Shown: positions 9,408 to 20,949, counted from the stretch's first letter. The stretch: DNA of 64,000 nucleotides from Buchnera aphidicola str. Ua (Uroleucon ambrosiae) (GCF_000225465.1 NC_017259.1:310001-374000), one strand, 5' to 3'. Notes: generated by a model from the letters alone, not told the origin. Made by a program: numbers and translations.

Positions 9408-12137
9408 ATGAAAATAAATAAGATAAAAAATTTATTACATATGTCTTGGTTATGTAGAGATAATCAAGATATTTTAGAAAACATGTATCAAGAATTTTTA
9501 ATAAATCCTAAATCTATAGATATTACATGGCATAAAATATTTTTAGAAATGTTAGATGGTCAAAATCAAATAAACAAAAAAAAAGAAATAAAAAATAGTG
9601 AATGTTTAATAATGTATAAAATAAATTCTATTATTAATGCATTTCGTACACAAGGTTTTCATCAATCTTTAATTGATCCATTAAAATTAATGCATGAAAC
9701 AAAAATAAAAGATTTAGAATTAAAAACTTATCATTTTAAAAAAGAAGATTTATATAAAAAAATACAAATAAATTTTCAAAATTGTACTAATTTTGAAACA
9801 AATGTGATTCATTTACATCAGCTATTATTGAAAAAATATTGTAATTCTATTGGTTTTGAATATATGTATATAGATAATTTATTAGAAAAAAAATGGATTA
9901 CAGATTATATAGAATCCTATTTTAATGAGAACTTATTTAATACAAAAGAAAAAATAAATTTTTTAAGAGAAATCACATATGCTGAAGCTCTTGAAAAACA
10001 CCTTGGAAAACAATTTCCAGGTACAAAACGTTTTTCTTTAGAAGGAGCAGAAAGTTTAATTCCTATTTTACATGAAATTATTAGATTTTCAAAAAAACAT
10101 AAAATATCTAAAATAATATTAGGAATGGCACATAGAGGAAGATTAAATGTACTTGTGAACGTTTTTAACAAAAATCCAAAGGTATTATTTGACGAATTTT
10201 TAGATGTAAATTATCTTGAAAAAATTAGTGGTGATGTAAAATATCATATTGGTGGAATTGCTGAAATAAAAAATAAAACAAAAAATATTATCATGCAAAT
10301 GGCATATAATCCATCACATTTAGAAATAATTAATCCTGTTATTTCTGGAATGGCTCGAGCATTTATTGATCAAAAAAATAATACGGATAATGATATTTTA
10401 CCTATTAGTATACATGGAGATGCATCTATTATCGGACAAGGTATAGTACAAGAAACATTTAATATGTCTCAAACAAATGGCTATAAAATTGGAGGTACTA
10501 TTCATATAGTTATTAATAACCAAATCGGCTTTACTACTTCTAATCCTAAAAATCTTCGTTCTAGCAAATATTGCACTGATATAGCTAAAATGATTGACGC
10601 TCCTATTTTTCATGTTAATGCAGATGATGTAGAAGCGTCTATTTTTTCTATTCAATTAGCTCTTAATTTTAGAAAAAAATTTAAAAAAGATGTTTTAATA
10701 GATTTAGTGTGTTATCGACGTCATGGACATAATGAAGTAGATGAACCATCAGTGACTCAACCAATTATGTATCAAAAAATTCAATCTCATCCTACCGTAA
10801 AAAAAATATATGCTGATTTATTAATATCTCAAAAAATTATTACACTTGAAAATCATGAAGATATGATAAAAAAATATTATTTAAAATTAGAACATGGTAA
10901 AAATATTTTTTCAAAATCTAAAGAAATTTTTTTTAAAAATGAAATAAATAGAATTGATTTAAAACATAAGAATATACAAAACATAAACTTGATTAATTTA
11001 AAAAAATTAGCTTTATTAATTAATAATATTCCTCAATCAATTCACACACATAATCGGGTGAAAAAATTATATCAAGAACGATTAGAAATGGCTCAAGAAT
11101 TGAGGTTATTTGATTGGGGAGCAGCGGAAACATTAGCTTATGCATCTATTATTGATAAAGGGATTTCTTGTCGTATTTCTGGAGAAGATGTAAGTAGGGG
11201 GACATTTTTTCATCGTCATGCATATATTTATGATCAAATTGATGGTTCTATTTATATTCCTTTAAATCATATTAGAAAAGAACAAGGAAAATTTCAAATT
11301 TGGGATTCTGTTTTATCAGAAGAAGCTGTTTTAGCTTTTGAATATGGTTATTCTTTATTTCCATCTCATACATTAACTATTTGGGAAGCTCAATTCGGTG
11401 ATTTTGTTAATGGAGCTCAAGTAGTTATTGATCAATTTATTACTTCTGGAGAACAAAAATGGAACAAACAGTCTAATTTAGTTATTTTTTTACCTCATGG
11501 TTATGAAGGACAAGGGCCTGAACATTCATCTGCTAGAATTGAACGATTTCTTCAACTTTGTGCTGAAAATAATATTCAAATATGTATACCTACTACATCA
11601 TCGCAAATATTTCATCTTTTACGTCAACAAATATTCAAAAAAATCTATAAACCATTAATTATTTTTACACCAAAATCTCTTTTAAGACATCCTATGGCAA
11701 GTTCTTCTTTAAAAAGTTTATCGGAAGGAACATTTCATACAATACTGGCTGAAAAACAAAATATTAATAAAAAAGAAACACGTATGATTTTTTGTTCTGG
11801 AAAAATATACTACGATTTATTAAATAAAAAAATCAAACATAACATTAAATATGTTATTTTAATTCGATTTGAACAATTATACCCGTTTCCTAAAAATGAG
11901 ATCTTAAAGATATTGAATAATTACTTTTATGTAAAAGATTTTGTATGGTGTCAAGAAGAACCTTGTAATCAAGGTGCATGGTTATATGTACAATATTATT
12001 TAAATTTAATATTACCATCATCATTATCATTAAAATATATTGGACGTCCAGCTTCTGCTTCACCTGCAGTTGGTTCTATTTCTATACATAAAAAACAACA
12101 AGAAAACATAATTAATAATGCATTAAACATTTATTAA
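9408..12137 (+). CDS. sucA: 2-oxoglutarate dehydrogenase E1 component
   Basis: Thiamine-diphosphate-dependent decarboxylase of the 2-oxoglutarate dehydrogenase complex, which transfers a succinyl group to the lipoyl arm of SucB. At 909 residues it is slightly shorter than E. coli SucA (933). Recognisable blocks are the N-terminal [19 protein letters not shown], the thiamine region [11 protein letters not shown] and [27 protein letters not shown], and the C-terminal transketolase-like part with [13 protein letters not shown] and [16 protein letters not shown]. sucB follows after 15 bases. Lpd (E3) must be encoded elsewhere. Confidence 0.97.
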   Translation: MKINKIKNLLHMSWLCRDNQDILENMYQEFLINPKSIDITWHKIFLEMLDGQNQINKKKEIKNSECLIMYKINSIINAFRTQGFHQSLIDPLKLMHETKIKDLELKTYHFKKEDLYKKIQINFQNCTNFETNVIHLHQLLLKKYCNSIGFEYMYIDNLLEKKWITDYIESYFNENLFNTKEKINFLREITYAEALEKHLGKQFPGTKRFSLEGAESLIPILHEIIRFSKKHKISKIILGMAHRGRLNVLVNVFNKNPKVLFDEFLDVNYLEKISGDVKYHIGGIAEIKNKTKNIIMQMAYNPSHLEIINPVISGMARAFIDQKNNTDNDILPISIHGDASIIGQGIVQETFNMSQTNGYKIGGTIHIVINNQIGFTTSNPKNLRSSKYCTDIAKMIDAPIFHVNADDVEASIFSIQLALNFRKKFKKDVLIDLVCYRRHGHNEVDEPSVTQPIMYQKIQSHPTVKKIYADLLISQKIITLENHEDMIKKYYLKLEHGKNIFSKSKEIFFKNEINRIDLKHKNIQNINLINLKKLALLINNIPQSIHTHNRVKKLYQERLEMAQELRLFDWGAAETLAYASIIDKGISCRISGEDVSRGTFFHRHAYIYDQIDGSIYIPLNHIRKEQGKFQIWDSVLSEEAVLAFEYGYSLFPSHTLTIWEAQFGDFVNGAQVVIDQFITSGEQKWNKQSNLVIFLPHGYEGQGPEHSSARIERFLQLCAENNIQICIPTTSSQIFHLLRQQIFKKIYKPLIIFTPKSLLRHPMASSSLKSLSEGTFHTILAEKQNINKKETRMIFCSGKIYYDLLNKKIKHNIKYVILIRFEQLYPFPKNEILKILNNYFYVKDFVWCQEEPCNQGAWLYVQYYLNLILPSSLSLKYIGRPASASPAVGSISIHKKQQENIINNALNIY

Positions 12138-12152
12138 ATAACAGGATAAAGA

Positions 12153-13337
12153 ATGAAAAAAATAAATATTCTTGTTCCAGAATTACCAGAATCTATTAAC
12201 AATGCAACAATTGTAAGATGGCATAAAAAAATCGGAGATATAGTTTACTATAATGATAATATAGTAGATCTTGAAACAGATAAAGTAACATTAGAAGTAT
12301 CTGCTCCATGTAATGGTATATTGCAATTAATTTTAGAGAAAGAAGGTAAAATAGTTAACTCTCATCAAATATTAGGAGAAATAGACCAATTAGATATCAT
12401 AAAAAATAATACTATTAATCACAAGCTTTCAGAAAAAAAAAAATATTTACCAGATTCACAAAAAAAGTTTATAAATAAGGAACAAATTAATTGTGTTGTT
12501 TCAAAAAATAAAGAGTATCTTACTCCATCTATAAGACGTTCAATTAAAAAAAATAAAATTAATATTAATAATCAAATAATTTTTAATGATATTTTAGATA
12601 GTAATCACAATAAATTAAATGAAGTTACATTAAATAATAATATTACAAAAAGAGTCAAAATGACTCAATTAAGACAAACTATTGCAAAAAGATTATTAGA
12701 TAGCAAAAATAATACAGCTATGCTAACAACTTTTAATGAAGTAAATATGAATCCTATAATCACTTTAAGAAAAAAGTATGGTGAAGATTTTAAAAAAAAA
12801 CATGGTATTCGTATGGGATTTATGTCTTTTTTTGTTAAAGCCACAGTAGAAGCGTTAAAACAATTTCCGCAAATTAATGCTTATATAGATGAAACAGATA
12901 TAGTATTTTATAAAAATTTTAATATAAATATTGCTATTTCAACACCAAGAGGTTTAATTACACCTGTATTAAAAAATGTTGAAAATATGACCATGTCGGA
13001 TATAGAAAAAAAAATAAAGGAATTATCTATTAAAGGTTATGAGAATAAATTGAATATTACAGAATTAACAGGTGGAAATTTTACTATTACTAATGGTGGT
13101 ATTTTTGGATCTTTAATGTCTACTCCTATCATTAATCCTCCCCAAGCAGCTATATTAGGTATGCATGTTATTCAAAAACGTCCAGTAGTTATAAATGAAA
13201 AAATTGAAATTCTTCCAATGATGTATTTAGCATTATCATATGATCATCGTTTAATAGACGGCAAAGAATCTGTTGGTTTTTTAATTGCTATAAAAAATAT
13301 ATTAGAAGATTTTGTTCGAATTTTAATCAATGTATAA
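12153..13337 (+). CDS. sucB: 2-oxoglutarate dehydrogenase E2 component (dihydrolipoyl succinyltransferase)
   Basis: Core enzyme of the complex, moving the succinyl group from lipoamide to coenzyme A. The 394 residues contain an N-terminal lipoyl domain with the lipoylated Lys44 in ETDKV, a peripheral-subunit-binding segment ([18 protein letters not shown]), and a C-terminal acyltransferase domain with [14 protein letters not shown] and the catalytic [12 protein letters not shown] linker rich in Asn, Ile and Lys replaces the Ala/Pro-rich linkers of free-living relatives. The Shine-Dalgarno ACAGGAT precedes the ATG, and spacing to sucA is short, so they form an operon. sucCD do not follow. Confidence 0.97.
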   Translation: MKKINILVPELPESINNATIVRWHKKIGDIVYYNDNIVDLETDKVTLEVSAPCNGILQLILEKEGKIVNSHQILGEIDQLDIIKNNTINHKLSEKKKYLPDSQKKFINKEQINCVVSKNKEYLTPSIRRSIKKNKININNQIIFNDILDSNHNKLNEVTLNNNITKRVKMTQLRQTIAKRLLDSKNNTAMLTTFNEVNMNPIITLRKKYGEDFKKKHGIRMGFMSFFVKATVEALKQFPQINAYIDETDIVFYKNFNINIAISTPRGLITPVLKNVENMTMSDIEKKIKELSIKGYENKLNITELTGGNFTITNGGIFGSLMSTPIINPPQAAILGMHVIQKRPVVINEKIEILPMMYLALSYDHRLIDGKESVGFLIAIKNILEDFVRILINV

Positions 13338-13438
13338 TTTTACCAAAGCATTTTAATATTTTAATGCTATTAAATTATTTAATCATTAATCAAAAAAATA
13401 ATAAAATGTTCAAACAAAAAAAATAACAAGAGAAAAAA

Positions 13439-14134
13439 ATGAAAAGTAATAAAGTAGTCTTAATTAGACATGGTCAAAGTATTTGGAATGAATTAAATAA
13501 ATTTACTGGATGGTATGATGCGACATTATCAGAAAATGGAAAAAATGAAGCAAAATCTGCAGCTATTTTATTAAAAAAAAATAAATTTTCTTTTGATTAT
13601 GCATATACATCTGTATTAAAAAGAGCAATTTATACTTTACGATATATTTTAGATGAATTAAATCAAAATTGGATTTTAGTAAAAAAATCCTGGTGTTTAA
13701 ATGAAAGACATTATGGAGCTTTAGAAGGATTAAATAAAGATGAAGTAATTAAAAAATATGGAGAAAAACAAGTTCTTTTATGGAGAAGAAGTTTTAATAT
13801 TATTCCACCTAAAATTGATATACAAGATAAACGTTTTCCAGGAAACGACTTACGTTATTCTAATTTAAATATTTCTGATATTCCTTTAGGTGAAAGTTTA
13901 GAAATGACATCGAAAAGAGTTATTCCTTATTGGAAAACAGTTATCTATCCTCAATTAAAAAATAATAAAAAAATACTTATTGTTGCTCATGGGAATTCTT
14001 TACGTGCTTTAATTCAATATTTAAACAACATCACAAATAAGGACATTATAAAATTAAATATTCCAACTGCTGTACCTATTGTTTTAGAGTTTAATCAAAA
14101 TAATTCTCTTATTCAATGGTATTACTTAAAATAA
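13439..14134 (+). CDS. gpmA: 2,3-bisphosphoglycerate-dependent phosphoglycerate mutase
   Basis: Interconverts 3- and 2-phosphoglycerate in glycolysis through a phosphohistidine. The 231 residues have the phosphohistidine motif [10 protein letters not shown] (His11 by E. coli numbering), [14 protein letters not shown], and the second catalytic His in [12 protein letters not shown]. It is about 20 residues shorter than E. coli GpmA (250), mostly at the C-terminus. It stands alone between sucB and pfkA with spacers of about 100 and 210 bases, and the start is preceded by CAAGAG. Confidence 0.96.
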   Translation: MKSNKVVLIRHGQSIWNELNKFTGWYDATLSENGKNEAKSAAILLKKNKFSFDYAYTSVLKRAIYTLRYILDELNQNWILVKKSWCLNERHYGALEGLNKDEVIKKYGEKQVLLWRRSFNIIPPKIDIQDKRFPGNDLRYSNLNISDIPLGESLEMTSKRVIPYWKTVIYPQLKNNKKILIVAHGNSLRALIQYLNNITNKDIIKLNIPTAVPIVLEFNQNNSLIQWYYLK

Positions 14135-14346
14135 GTATATATTATTTGCTTATTTACATCTCATTAATCTAAATTAAATCAGTATTCAATTTATATAAAA
14201 ATATTTTTCATTATATCTATATCTAAAAATTTTAATAAATTGATATATTTTCAGTATAAAATATGAATTTTAAACAAGAAGATAATTAAAATTATTTAAA
14301 AAATAAACAAATCAAATTTTTATAGAAGTCAAAATAAGAGGTTCTA

Positions 14347-15309
14347 ATGATTAAAAAAATTGGCGTCTTAACTAGCGGTGGTGATGCTCCAGGTATGAAC
14401 GCCGCAATTAGAGGAGTCGTTAGAACAGCACTGAGTGAAAAATTAGAAGTTTTTGGAATTTATGATGGATATTTAGGTTTATATGAAAATAGAATGGTCA
14501 TGCTTGATAGATATAGTGTATCTGATATGATTAATCGAGGTGGAACATTTTTAGGTTCTGCAAGATTTTCTGATTTTTGTCAAGAACATATACGTGCTAT
14601 TGCAGTACAAAATATTAAAAAAAGAAAAATAGATGCTCTTGTTGTAATTGGAGGAGATGGCTCTTATATAGGAGCTAAAAAATTAACAGACATGGGTATT
14701 TCATGCATTAGTTTACCAGGTACTATTGATAATGATGTTCCAGGTACTGATTATACAATAGGTTATTTTACAGCTTTACAAACAGTTGTTGAAGCAATAG
14801 ATAGATTAAGAGATACTTCTTCTTCTCATCAACGTATTTCTATAGTTGAAGTTATGGGTAGATATTGTGGTGATCTAACTTTATCTGCAGCTATTGCTGG
14901 TGGATGTGAGTTTATTGTTTTACCAGAAATACATTTCAAAAAAGAAGAATTAGTTCTGGAAATACAAGCAGGAATTACTAAAGGTAAAAAACATGCTATC
15001 GTTGCAATTACAGAATGTATTTGTGATGTAAAAGAATTAGCAGAATATATTGAACATCAAACAAAACGTGAAACTAGAGCTACAATTCTTGGACATATTC
15101 AAAGAGGTGGATCGCCTGGAGCTTATGATCGCATATTAGCTTCAAGAATGGGAGCTTATTCAGTAGAATTATTATTAAAAGGTTATAAAGGTAAATGTGT
15201 AGGAATAAAAAATGATAAAATAGTTTTTAACGACATTGAAAATGCATTAAAAAATATGAAATATATTTTTAAAAAAGAATTATTGATGACTGCTAAAAAA
15301 CTATACTAA
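14347..15309 (+). CDS. pfkA: ATP-dependent 6-phosphofructokinase
   Basis: Commits fructose 6-phosphate to glycolysis using ATP. Its 320 residues equal E. coli PfkA in length. It shows the ATP-binding [12 protein letters not shown] near the N-terminus, GGDGSYIGA (102-110), the catalytic [16 protein letters not shown] (Asp128), the substrate-binding [11 protein letters not shown], and GHIQRGGSP. The 212-base upstream gap suggests its own promoter, with the Shine-Dalgarno AAGAGG before the ATG. A GC-rich hairpin begins 3 bases after the stop codon. Confidence 0.98.
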   Translation: MIKKIGVLTSGGDAPGMNAAIRGVVRTALSEKLEVFGIYDGYLGLYENRMVMLDRYSVSDMINRGGTFLGSARFSDFCQEHIRAIAVQNIKKRKIDALVVIGGDGSYIGAKKLTDMGISCISLPGTIDNDVPGTDYTIGYFTALQTVVEAIDRLRDTSSSHQRISIVEVMGRYCGDLTLSAAIAGGCEFIVLPEIHFKKEELVLEIQAGITKGKKHAIVAITECICDVKELAEYIEHQTKRETRATILGHIQRGGSPGAYDRILASRMGAYSVELLLKGYKGKCVGIKNDKIVFNDIENALKNMKYIFKKELLMTAKKLY

Positions 15310-15312
15310 TAT

Positions 15313-15347
15313 AAAATTAGTGCCGGTGTTTCCGGCGCTCTAATTTT
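15313..15347 (+). terminator. Intrinsic terminator of pfkA
   Basis: Hairpin directly after pfkA. An outer 8-bp A/T stem (15313-15320 with 15340-15347) and an inner GCCGG/CCGGC stem with loop TGTTT are separated by a small internal loop, followed by T-rich sequence merging with the outer stem. The GC-rich inner stem stands out against the very A+T-rich surroundings, which argues for selection. Confidence 0.75.
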
Positions 15348-15387
15348 AATATGATCTATTTAAAAAAGATAATATAGGTTATTTAAA

Positions 15388-16176
15388 ATGAATATTTGTA
15401 GAAAAAAAAATATCATAAAAAAATGTATTTTTGAGTTTTTAGGTACAGGTGTAATAATATTTTTTGGTCTTAGCTGTTTAGCTGTTTCAAAATTAACCAA
15501 TATTAAATTGAATCAATTAGAAATTAGTTGTATTTGGGGTTTAAGCGTTGCAATTTCAATATATTTTACTTCTACAACATCTGGATCCCATTTAAATCCA
15601 GCTATTACTATTTTCTTTTGGTTATTTTCTAAGTTTAATAAAAAAAAAGTATTACCTTATGTTATTTCTCAAATATTAGGTTCTTTTTGTTTTACTATTA
15701 TTGTATATTATTTTTTTAGTCATACTTTAAATGCATTTATAAAAAAACATAATATTATTATAGGTACAATAGAAAGTATGGATTTAGCTTATATTTTTTG
15801 TGTGTACCCTAATTATCATAAAAGTGTTATATATGATTCTATAATAGAGATAATTTCAAATATTCTTTTCATCATTATTTTATTAGAATTAAATAAAAAA
15901 AAATATATTTTTTTTTTAAAATACAAATTTATGATACCGATGCTCATAGGTTGCGTAATATGTATAATTAATTTAGTTATAAATCCATTTAGTAATATCA
16001 GTTTAAATCCAGCGCGAGATTTAGGTCCTAAGATATTTTTAAGTTTAATGGGATGGGGTACTTTATCGTTTACTGGAGGAAATAATAATATTTTATATTC
16101 TTTTATACCTAATATTTGTCCAATTGTAGGAGTTAATTTAGGTGGTTGGATATATAAAAATATTTATAATAACTAA
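15388..16176 (+). CDS. glpF: Glycerol uptake facilitator (aquaglyceroporin, MIP family)
   Basis: Inner-membrane channel for glycerol and other small neutral solutes. The 262 residues (281 in E. coli GlpF) form six hydrophobic helices and two NPA half-helices: SGSHLNPAITIF in the first half and ISLNPARDLGPK in the second. The Arg after the second NPA, part of the selectivity filter, is present, and the Asp-Leu-Gly following it is typical of glycerol facilitators rather than strict water channels. glpK is not adjacent. The 3' end overlaps the tail-to-tail tpiA gene by 44 bases. Confidence 0.92.
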   Translation: MNICRKKNIIKKCIFEFLGTGVIIFFGLSCLAVSKLTNIKLNQLEISCIWGLSVAISIYFTSTTSGSHLNPAITIFFWLFSKFNKKKVLPYVISQILGSFCFTIIVYYFFSHTLNAFIKKHNIIIGTIESMDLAYIFCVYPNYHKSVIYDSIIEIISNILFIIILLELNKKKYIFFLKYKFMIPMLIGCVICIINLVINPFSNISLNPARDLGPKIFLSLMGWGTLSFTGGNNNILYSFIPNICPIVGVNLGGWIYKNIYNN

Positions 16177-16945
16177 TTTTATTTTTTAAAAAATTATGAG
16201 AAATTTGTATGATTTTAAAAAATTCTTCAGCATTTAAAGATGCACTACCAATCAATAAACCATCTATATCTGGTTGACTAATAAATGATTTTACATTTTT
16301 TTGATTAATAGAACCTCCATATTGGACTAAGATATTTTTAATAGATGAATCATAAATTCTAACATAATTTTTTATAAATTTATGTATTAATTGTATATTT
16401 TTTGGATCAGCTGCTAAACCTGTTCCGATAGCCCAAATAGGCTCATAAGCAATCACTATATTTTGAAATACTAATTTTCCTAATATTGCTATTATATCAT
16501 CTAATTGTTTTTTTATAATTGTTATAGTCTTACCATGATCTCTATCATATTTTGTTTCACCTATGCATAAAATAGGTATTAAGTTAAATTTTTTAATTAA
16601 ATATATTTTTTTCGAAATAATATCATTATTTTCATGATGCCATAAACGTCTTTCAGAATGACCAACAATAACATATTTTACACCTATTTCTTTAAGCATT
16701 GTAATAGAAGTTTCGCCAGTAAATGCCCCTTTTAAATTAATATCTACATTTTGAGCACCAAGAAAAATATTTATTTTAGCTATTTTTCTATAAACTCGTT
16801 CTAAATATATAGTAGGAGGAGCAATAACAATAACATTTTTTTCTAAATAAATTGATGCATGTAATTTTATATATTCAAAAAAACTAGAAATCATATTTAT
16901 GCTTCCATTTAATTTCCAGTTAGCTACAATTAAAAATTTGTTCAT
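16133..16945 (-). CDS. tpiA: Triosephosphate isomerase
   Basis: Interconverts dihydroxyacetone phosphate and glyceraldehyde 3-phosphate. The TIM barrel shows FLIVANWKLNG at the N-terminus (substrate Asn and Lys), the catalytic His in IVGHSERR, the catalytic Glu in IAYEPIWAIGTG, and phosphate-binding VQYGGSI and GLLIGSASL. The 270 residues exceed the 255 of E. coli; the extra lies at the C-terminus (tail YYKYFYISNHLN), which runs across the end of glpF on the opposite strand. The tail probably arose by loss of the original stop codon. Confidence 0.97.
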   Translation of the reverse strand: MNKFLIVANWKLNGSINMISSFFEYIKLHASIYLEKNVIVIAPPTIYLERVYRKIAKINIFLGAQNVDINLKGAFTGETSITMLKEIGVKYVIVGHSERRLWHHENNDIISKKIYLIKKFNLIPILCIGETKYDRDHGKTITIIKKQLDDIIAILGKLVFQNIVIAYEPIWAIGTGLAADPKNIQLIHKFIKNYVRIYDSSIKNILVQYGGSINQKNVKSFISQPDIDGLLIGSASLNAEEFFKIIQISHNFLKNKISYYKYFYISNHLN

Positions 16946-16983
16946 TGGTACCTTATATTTAATATGTGTTATAGAAACTAATA

Positions 16984-17034
16984 TAGAAACTAAGTTTTTT
17001 TTATAAAAAATAAAATGTATTAACTTAGTTTCTA
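16984..17034. terminator. Hairpin between ihfB and tpiA (possible terminator or processing site)
   Basis: A 13-bp perfect inverted repeat (16984-16996 with 17022-17034) encloses a 25-base A/T loop, downstream of ihfB and upstream of tpiA on the minus strand. No T run follows immediately in the minus direction, so termination efficiency is doubtful. A direct repeat ATAGAAACTAA occurs twice in tandem at the low-coordinate edge (about 16972-16993). It may separate ihfB from tpiA transcripts. Confidence 0.5.
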
Positions 17035-17055
17035 CTATAAAGATTGTAAAACATA

Positions 17056-17340
17056 TTACTTATATATATTAGCTCGATTGCGTAATTGTTTTCCTGGTTT
17101 AAAATAAGTTACATATTTTGGGTGTAATTGTACTATTTTCCCAGTTTTAGGATTTCGACCGATACGTGAAGCACGATAATGTAAAGAAAAACTACCAAAT
17201 CCTCGAATTTCAATTCTTTTGCCTACTACTAATGACGTTGTCATATATTCTAACATTTCTTTTATAGCATATTTTATGATTTTATTAGAAATATTAATTT
17301 TATTTTGAGCAATTTTTGTAAATAATTCTGACTTCGTCAT
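17056..17340 (-). CDS. ihfB: Integration host factor beta subunit
   Basis: DNA-bending nucleoid protein of the HU/IHF family; in E. coli it pairs with IhfA. The 94 residues are the same length as E. coli IHF-beta, with near-identity over [35 protein letters not shown] and [14 protein letters not shown], including the DNA-intercalating Pro arm (GRNPKTG). It lies 90 bases downstream of rpsA, conserving the E. coli rpsA-ihfB pair. The match favours IHF-beta over HU. ihfA is not in this window. Confidence 0.96.
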   Translation of the reverse strand: MTKSELFTKIAQNKINISNKIIKYAIKEMLEYMTTSLVVGKRIEIRGFGSFSLHYRASRIGRNPKTGKIVQLHPKYVTYFKPGKQLRNRANIYK

Positions 17341-17430
17341 ATAACCTCTACGGTTTATATAGCTTACAATATATGATTTTTACTTATTTTACTATTATTA
17401 AAATAATATTTATTTTTTTATACAAAATAT

Positions 17431-19110
17431 CTATTCAGTATTTTTAGCAGCTTTAAATGCCGCAGTCATAACATTAGAAAAATTATCATTTTTTGTTTGA
17501 TTATTAGATATTGGTGCAATATTTTTTTGTTCATTAGGATCAGGAACACAAATAGTTAAATAAATGACTCTATTTTTTCGATCAAAACTAGATAATTTAA
17601 CTGATATTTTATCTTTTATTTGTAATTTATTAATGATTTGTTCGCAATTTACACGGGAGATATCAGATAATTTTATTATCCCTTCTATATGTGATTCAGT
17701 TAATTGCACGATTATATGTTTGTTATCAATAGATTTAACTTGTCCCATAATAATTTCATTTTTTTTACAATTAGCAATATATAAATTAAAGGGATCGTCT
17801 TCTAATTGTTTAATTCCTAAAGATATACGTTCTCTTTCAGCATCTACTTGTAGAACAACAGCAGAAATTTCATCATTTTTTTTATATTTTTTTACTGCTT
17901 CCTCACCAGGTATAGTCCAAGAAATATCAGATAAATGTACTAATCCATCAATTCCTCCATTTAATCCAATGAAAATACCAAAATCTGTAATAGATTTAAT
18001 TTTTCCAATAACACGAATACCTTTTACATGTGTTTCTGAAAATTCTTTCCAAGGATTAGTTTTACATTGTTTTAATCCTAAAGAAATTCTTCGACGTTCT
18101 TCATCAATATCTAAAACAATTACTTCTACTACGTCATTAACAGAAACTACTTTAGATGGGTGAATATTTTTATTAGTCCAATCCATTTCAGACACATGAA
18201 CTAAACCCTCTACTCCTTCTTCAATTTCAACAAAGCAACCATAATCTGTTAAATTTGTTACACGTCCGCTAAGTTTAGTAGATTCTGGGTAACGTTTAGA
18301 AATAGCGATCCATGGATCTTCACCAAGTTGTTTTAATCCTAATGAAACGCGTGTTCTTTCTCTATCAAATTTTAAAATTTTTACTTGAATTTCATCACCT
18401 ACATTTACTATTTCATTTGGATGCTTAACTCGTTTCCAAGCCATATCAGTAATATGTAAAAGACCATCAACTCCACCTAAATCTACAAAAGCTCCGTAAT
18501 CTGTTAAATTTTTAACTACTCCCTTAACATGAATTCCTTCTTGTAAATTTGCCAATAATTGTTCTCGTTCTGCACTGTTTTCTGATTCAATCACAGCTCG
18601 ACGTGAAACAACAACGTTATTACGTTTTTGATCTAATTTAATAACTTTAAAATCTAATTCTTTTCCTTCAAGATGTATTGTTTCTCGTACTGGACGTACA
18701 TCAACTAGAGAACCAGGTAAAAATGCACGTATATCATTTAATTCAACAGTAAAACCGCCTTTTACTTTTCCATTAATAATTCCAGTAACTGTTTCTGAAT
18801 TTTCATGAGCTTTTTCTAATATTAACCATGCTTCATGACGTTTTGCTTTTTCACGCGATAATAACGTTTCACCAAAACCGTCTTCAATAGCATCTAAAGC
18901 AACATCAATTGTATCTCCCACATTAATATCTAAAACACCTTGAGCATTTTTAAATTGTTCAACAGGAATTGCTGATTCAGATTTTAGACCTGCATCAACT
19001 AATACCATATCTTTTTCTATTGAAACAATAATACCCCGAATAATTGAACCTGGTCGAGTCTTAATCTCTTTGAGCGATTCTTCAAATAATTGAGCAAAAG
19101 ATTCATTCAT
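17431..19110 (-). CDS. rpsA: 30S ribosomal protein S1
   Basis: RNA-binding ribosomal protein needed for translation initiation on most mRNAs. The 559 residues carry six S1/OB repeats, beginning near residues 20, 105, 190, 275, 365 and 450, with recurring motifs such as [34 protein letters not shown] and [17 protein letters not shown]. coli S1 has 557. There is no clear Shine-Dalgarno before the ATG, as for E. coli rpsA, whose translation S1 itself controls. A strong promoter lies just upstream. cmk, which precedes rpsA in E. coli, is missing. Confidence 0.98.
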   Translation of the reverse strand: MNESFAQLFEESLKEIKTRPGSIIRGIIVSIEKDMVLVDAGLKSESAIPVEQFKNAQGVLDINVGDTIDVALDAIEDGFGETLLSREKAKRHEAWLILEKAHENSETVTGIINGKVKGGFTVELNDIRAFLPGSLVDVRPVRETIHLEGKELDFKVIKLDQKRNNVVVSRRAVIESENSAEREQLLANLQEGIHVKGVVKNLTDYGAFVDLGGVDGLLHITDMAWKRVKHPNEIVNVGDEIQVKILKFDRERTRVSLGLKQLGEDPWIAISKRYPESTKLSGRVTNLTDYGCFVEIEEGVEGLVHVSEMDWTNKNIHPSKVVSVNDVVEVIVLDIDEERRRISLGLKQCKTNPWKEFSETHVKGIRVIGKIKSITDFGIFIGLNGGIDGLVHLSDISWTIPGEEAVKKYKKNDEISAVVLQVDAERERISLGIKQLEDDPFNLYIANCKKNEIIMGQVKSIDNKHIIVQLTESHIEGIIKLSDISRVNCEQIINKLQIKDKISVKLSSFDRKNRVIYLTICVPDPNEQKNIAPISNNQTKNDNFSNVMTAAFKAAKNTE

Positions 19111-19598
19111 ATTAATAATATTACGAATTTTTTATTATGTGTTTATTTTAACTTCATGTCAAAATAATCTTATTTTATATTATCTTATAATAATCCTTAT
19201 TAAAGAGTCTATTATTTTCAAATACTATGAATTTAGAAATAATTCTATTGTAATTTTTTTAAAGTACTTGTTATGAAAAATACAATAAATTCTGATAAGA
19301 TCATATACATAGAATTTAATATTATATCATTTTTGATCTATATCAAAAAGAAAATAATTGATTTAATTATGTTTTTTTAGAGTAGTTATATGACTTAAAA
19401 GACTTTATAATTTAATGTAAAAACTATGATTTTAATACTATTTAATAAATACTAATAGAAAAAATCAATAAAATATATTATGTAACATTTAAAAAAATAA
19501 CTATATTTTTATTATGATATAATTTAACTCTATTATCAAAATACAACAACAATAGTATTAGTAAAATCATTTATAATGTTTTTAAATGTATAAAGACT
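19111..19598. other. 488-bp spacer between aroA and rpsA, site where cmk lies in E. coli
   Basis: In E. coli the order is aroA-cmk-rpsA. Here no cytidylate-kinase-sized frame or P-loop motif can be found on the minus strand, so cmk is deleted or eroded beyond recognition at this place. The end nearest rpsA carries its promoter (19134-19162). The rest has no feature I can support. Confidence 0.6.
19134..19162 (-). promoter_or_regulatory. Sigma-70-type promoter of rpsA
   Basis: On the minus strand the perfect -35 hexamer TTGACA (19162-19157), an exact 17-base spacer and the -10 hexamer CATAAT (19139-19134, five of six consensus bases) precede the rpsA ATG at 19110. The predicted start of transcription, around 19127, would leave a leader of only about 17 bases. 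The perfect -35 with ideal spacing makes this the most convincing promoter I found in the window. Confidence 0.6.
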
Positions 19599-20882
19599 TT
19601 AATTGTGACAAATAGATAAAAAATTTTTAAAATAATTTGGAAATGTTTTTGAAACACAATCAGGATTAAGTATTTTCACACCAATTCCAGATAAAGATAT
19701 AAGTGAAAAACACATAGCTATACGATGATCGTTATAAGTCTCAATATTAGAATATTTAAATATTTTCGGTGGAGAAATCGATAAAAAATCTTTTCCTTCT
19801 TTGACTATAGCACCTACTTTTCTTAATTCTTTAGTCATAGCAGATAAACGATCAGTTTCTTTTACTCTCCAATTATATATATTTCTAATAATAGTAGTAC
19901 CTTTAGAAAACAGCGCTACTATAGCAATGGTCATAGCACTGTCAGGAATATGATTCATGTCTAAATCTATTGATGTTAATGTATTATGTACACAAGTGAT
20001 AGAATAATCTTCCCAAAAAATTTTTGCTCCCATTTTTTCTAATATATGAGCAAAATTTATATCACCTTGAATACTTTTTTTGCCAACACCAACCACTTTA
20101 ACTCTACCACCTTTAATAGCTGCAGCAGCTAAAAAATAAGATGCTGAAGACGCATCTCCTTCAATGATATATTCACCTGGTGTAATATATTCTTGATTGC
20201 CTTTAATATAAAAAATATTATAAGAATCATGTGTAATATTTACTCCAAAAGATTTAATTAAATTTAACGTAATATCAATATAAGGTTTTGAAATTAAACT
20301 TTTTTTAATATAAATAGTTGTATCTTTTGAAGCAAGTGGGGAACTAATTAATAATGCAGTTAAAAATTGACTAGAAATATTACTATTCAAGGTAATTGAA
20401 CCACCAACAAAACCACCTTTTGTTCGTATTGGAGGATATCCAATATTTTTTTCATATTCTATAACTGCTCCTCCTTGTTTTAATGCATCTATAAGATCTT
20501 TAATAGGTCTTTCATGCATTCTATCATCGCCATTAAAATATATGTTATTGTTATTTAAAGATAAAGCAGCAAGTAGTGGTCGAATAGCAGTACCTGCATT
20601 TCCTAAATATAGAGAATATGATTGAGATAAATTAAAAGATTGACCTATACCTTTAATACAACAAGTTGTTTTATTATCAGATAAATTATAATTTATACCT
20701 AATGTTTTTAAAGCATTTAACATATATTGAGTATCATGACTATCTAATAAATTCGTTAAATAAGTTGTACCTTTTGCCATAGAAGCAATTAATAAAACTC
20801 TGTTTGAAATACTTTTAGAACCTGGTAAATAAATAGTTCCATTCACATATGACATTGGTTTTAAATCAAAAAAATTTTGCAT
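19599..20882 (-). CDS. aroA: 3-phosphoshikimate 1-carboxyvinyltransferase (EPSP synthase)
   Basis: Shikimate-pathway enzyme joining phosphoenolpyruvate to shikimate 3-phosphate, on the route to chorismate and the aromatic amino acids that the symbiont supplies to its host. The 427 residues equal the E. coli length. The motifs [31 protein letters not shown] and [11 protein letters not shown], the catalytic region [10 protein letters not shown], and ETDRLSAM are all present. Upstream on the same strand is serC (67-base gap), keeping the E. coli serC-aroA pairing. Confidence 0.97.
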   Translation of the reverse strand: MQNFFDLKPMSYVNGTIYLPGSKSISNRVLLIASMAKGTTYLTNLLDSHDTQYMLNALKTLGINYNLSDNKTTCCIKGIGQSFNLSQSYSLYLGNAGTAIRPLLAALSLNNNNIYFNGDDRMHERPIKDLIDALKQGGAVIEYEKNIGYPPIRTKGGFVGGSITLNSNISSQFLTALLISSPLASKDTTIYIKKSLISKPYIDITLNLIKSFGVNITHDSYNIFYIKGNQEYITPGEYIIEGDASSASYFLAAAAIKGGRVKVVGVGKKSIQGDINFAHILEKMGAKIFWEDYSITCVHNTLTSIDLDMNHIPDSAMTIAIVALFSKGTTIIRNIYNWRVKETDRLSAMTKELRKVGAIVKEGKDFLSISPPKIFKYSNIETYNDHRIAMCFSLISLSGIGVKILNPDCVSKTFPNYFKNFLSICHN

Positions 20883-20949
20883 AATAAACCTACACTTTAT
20901 TCAATTAAAAATGACAATAATGTTTTTTAAAAAATTAAATATATAGTTT

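Noticed and set aside
9917-10655. Two antisense frames inside sucA
   Set aside because: Shadows of a conserved coding sequence without homology.
17564-18163. 199-codon open frame antisense to rpsA
   Set aside because: Mirror of the strongly conserved S1 repeats; no homology or ribosome-binding site.
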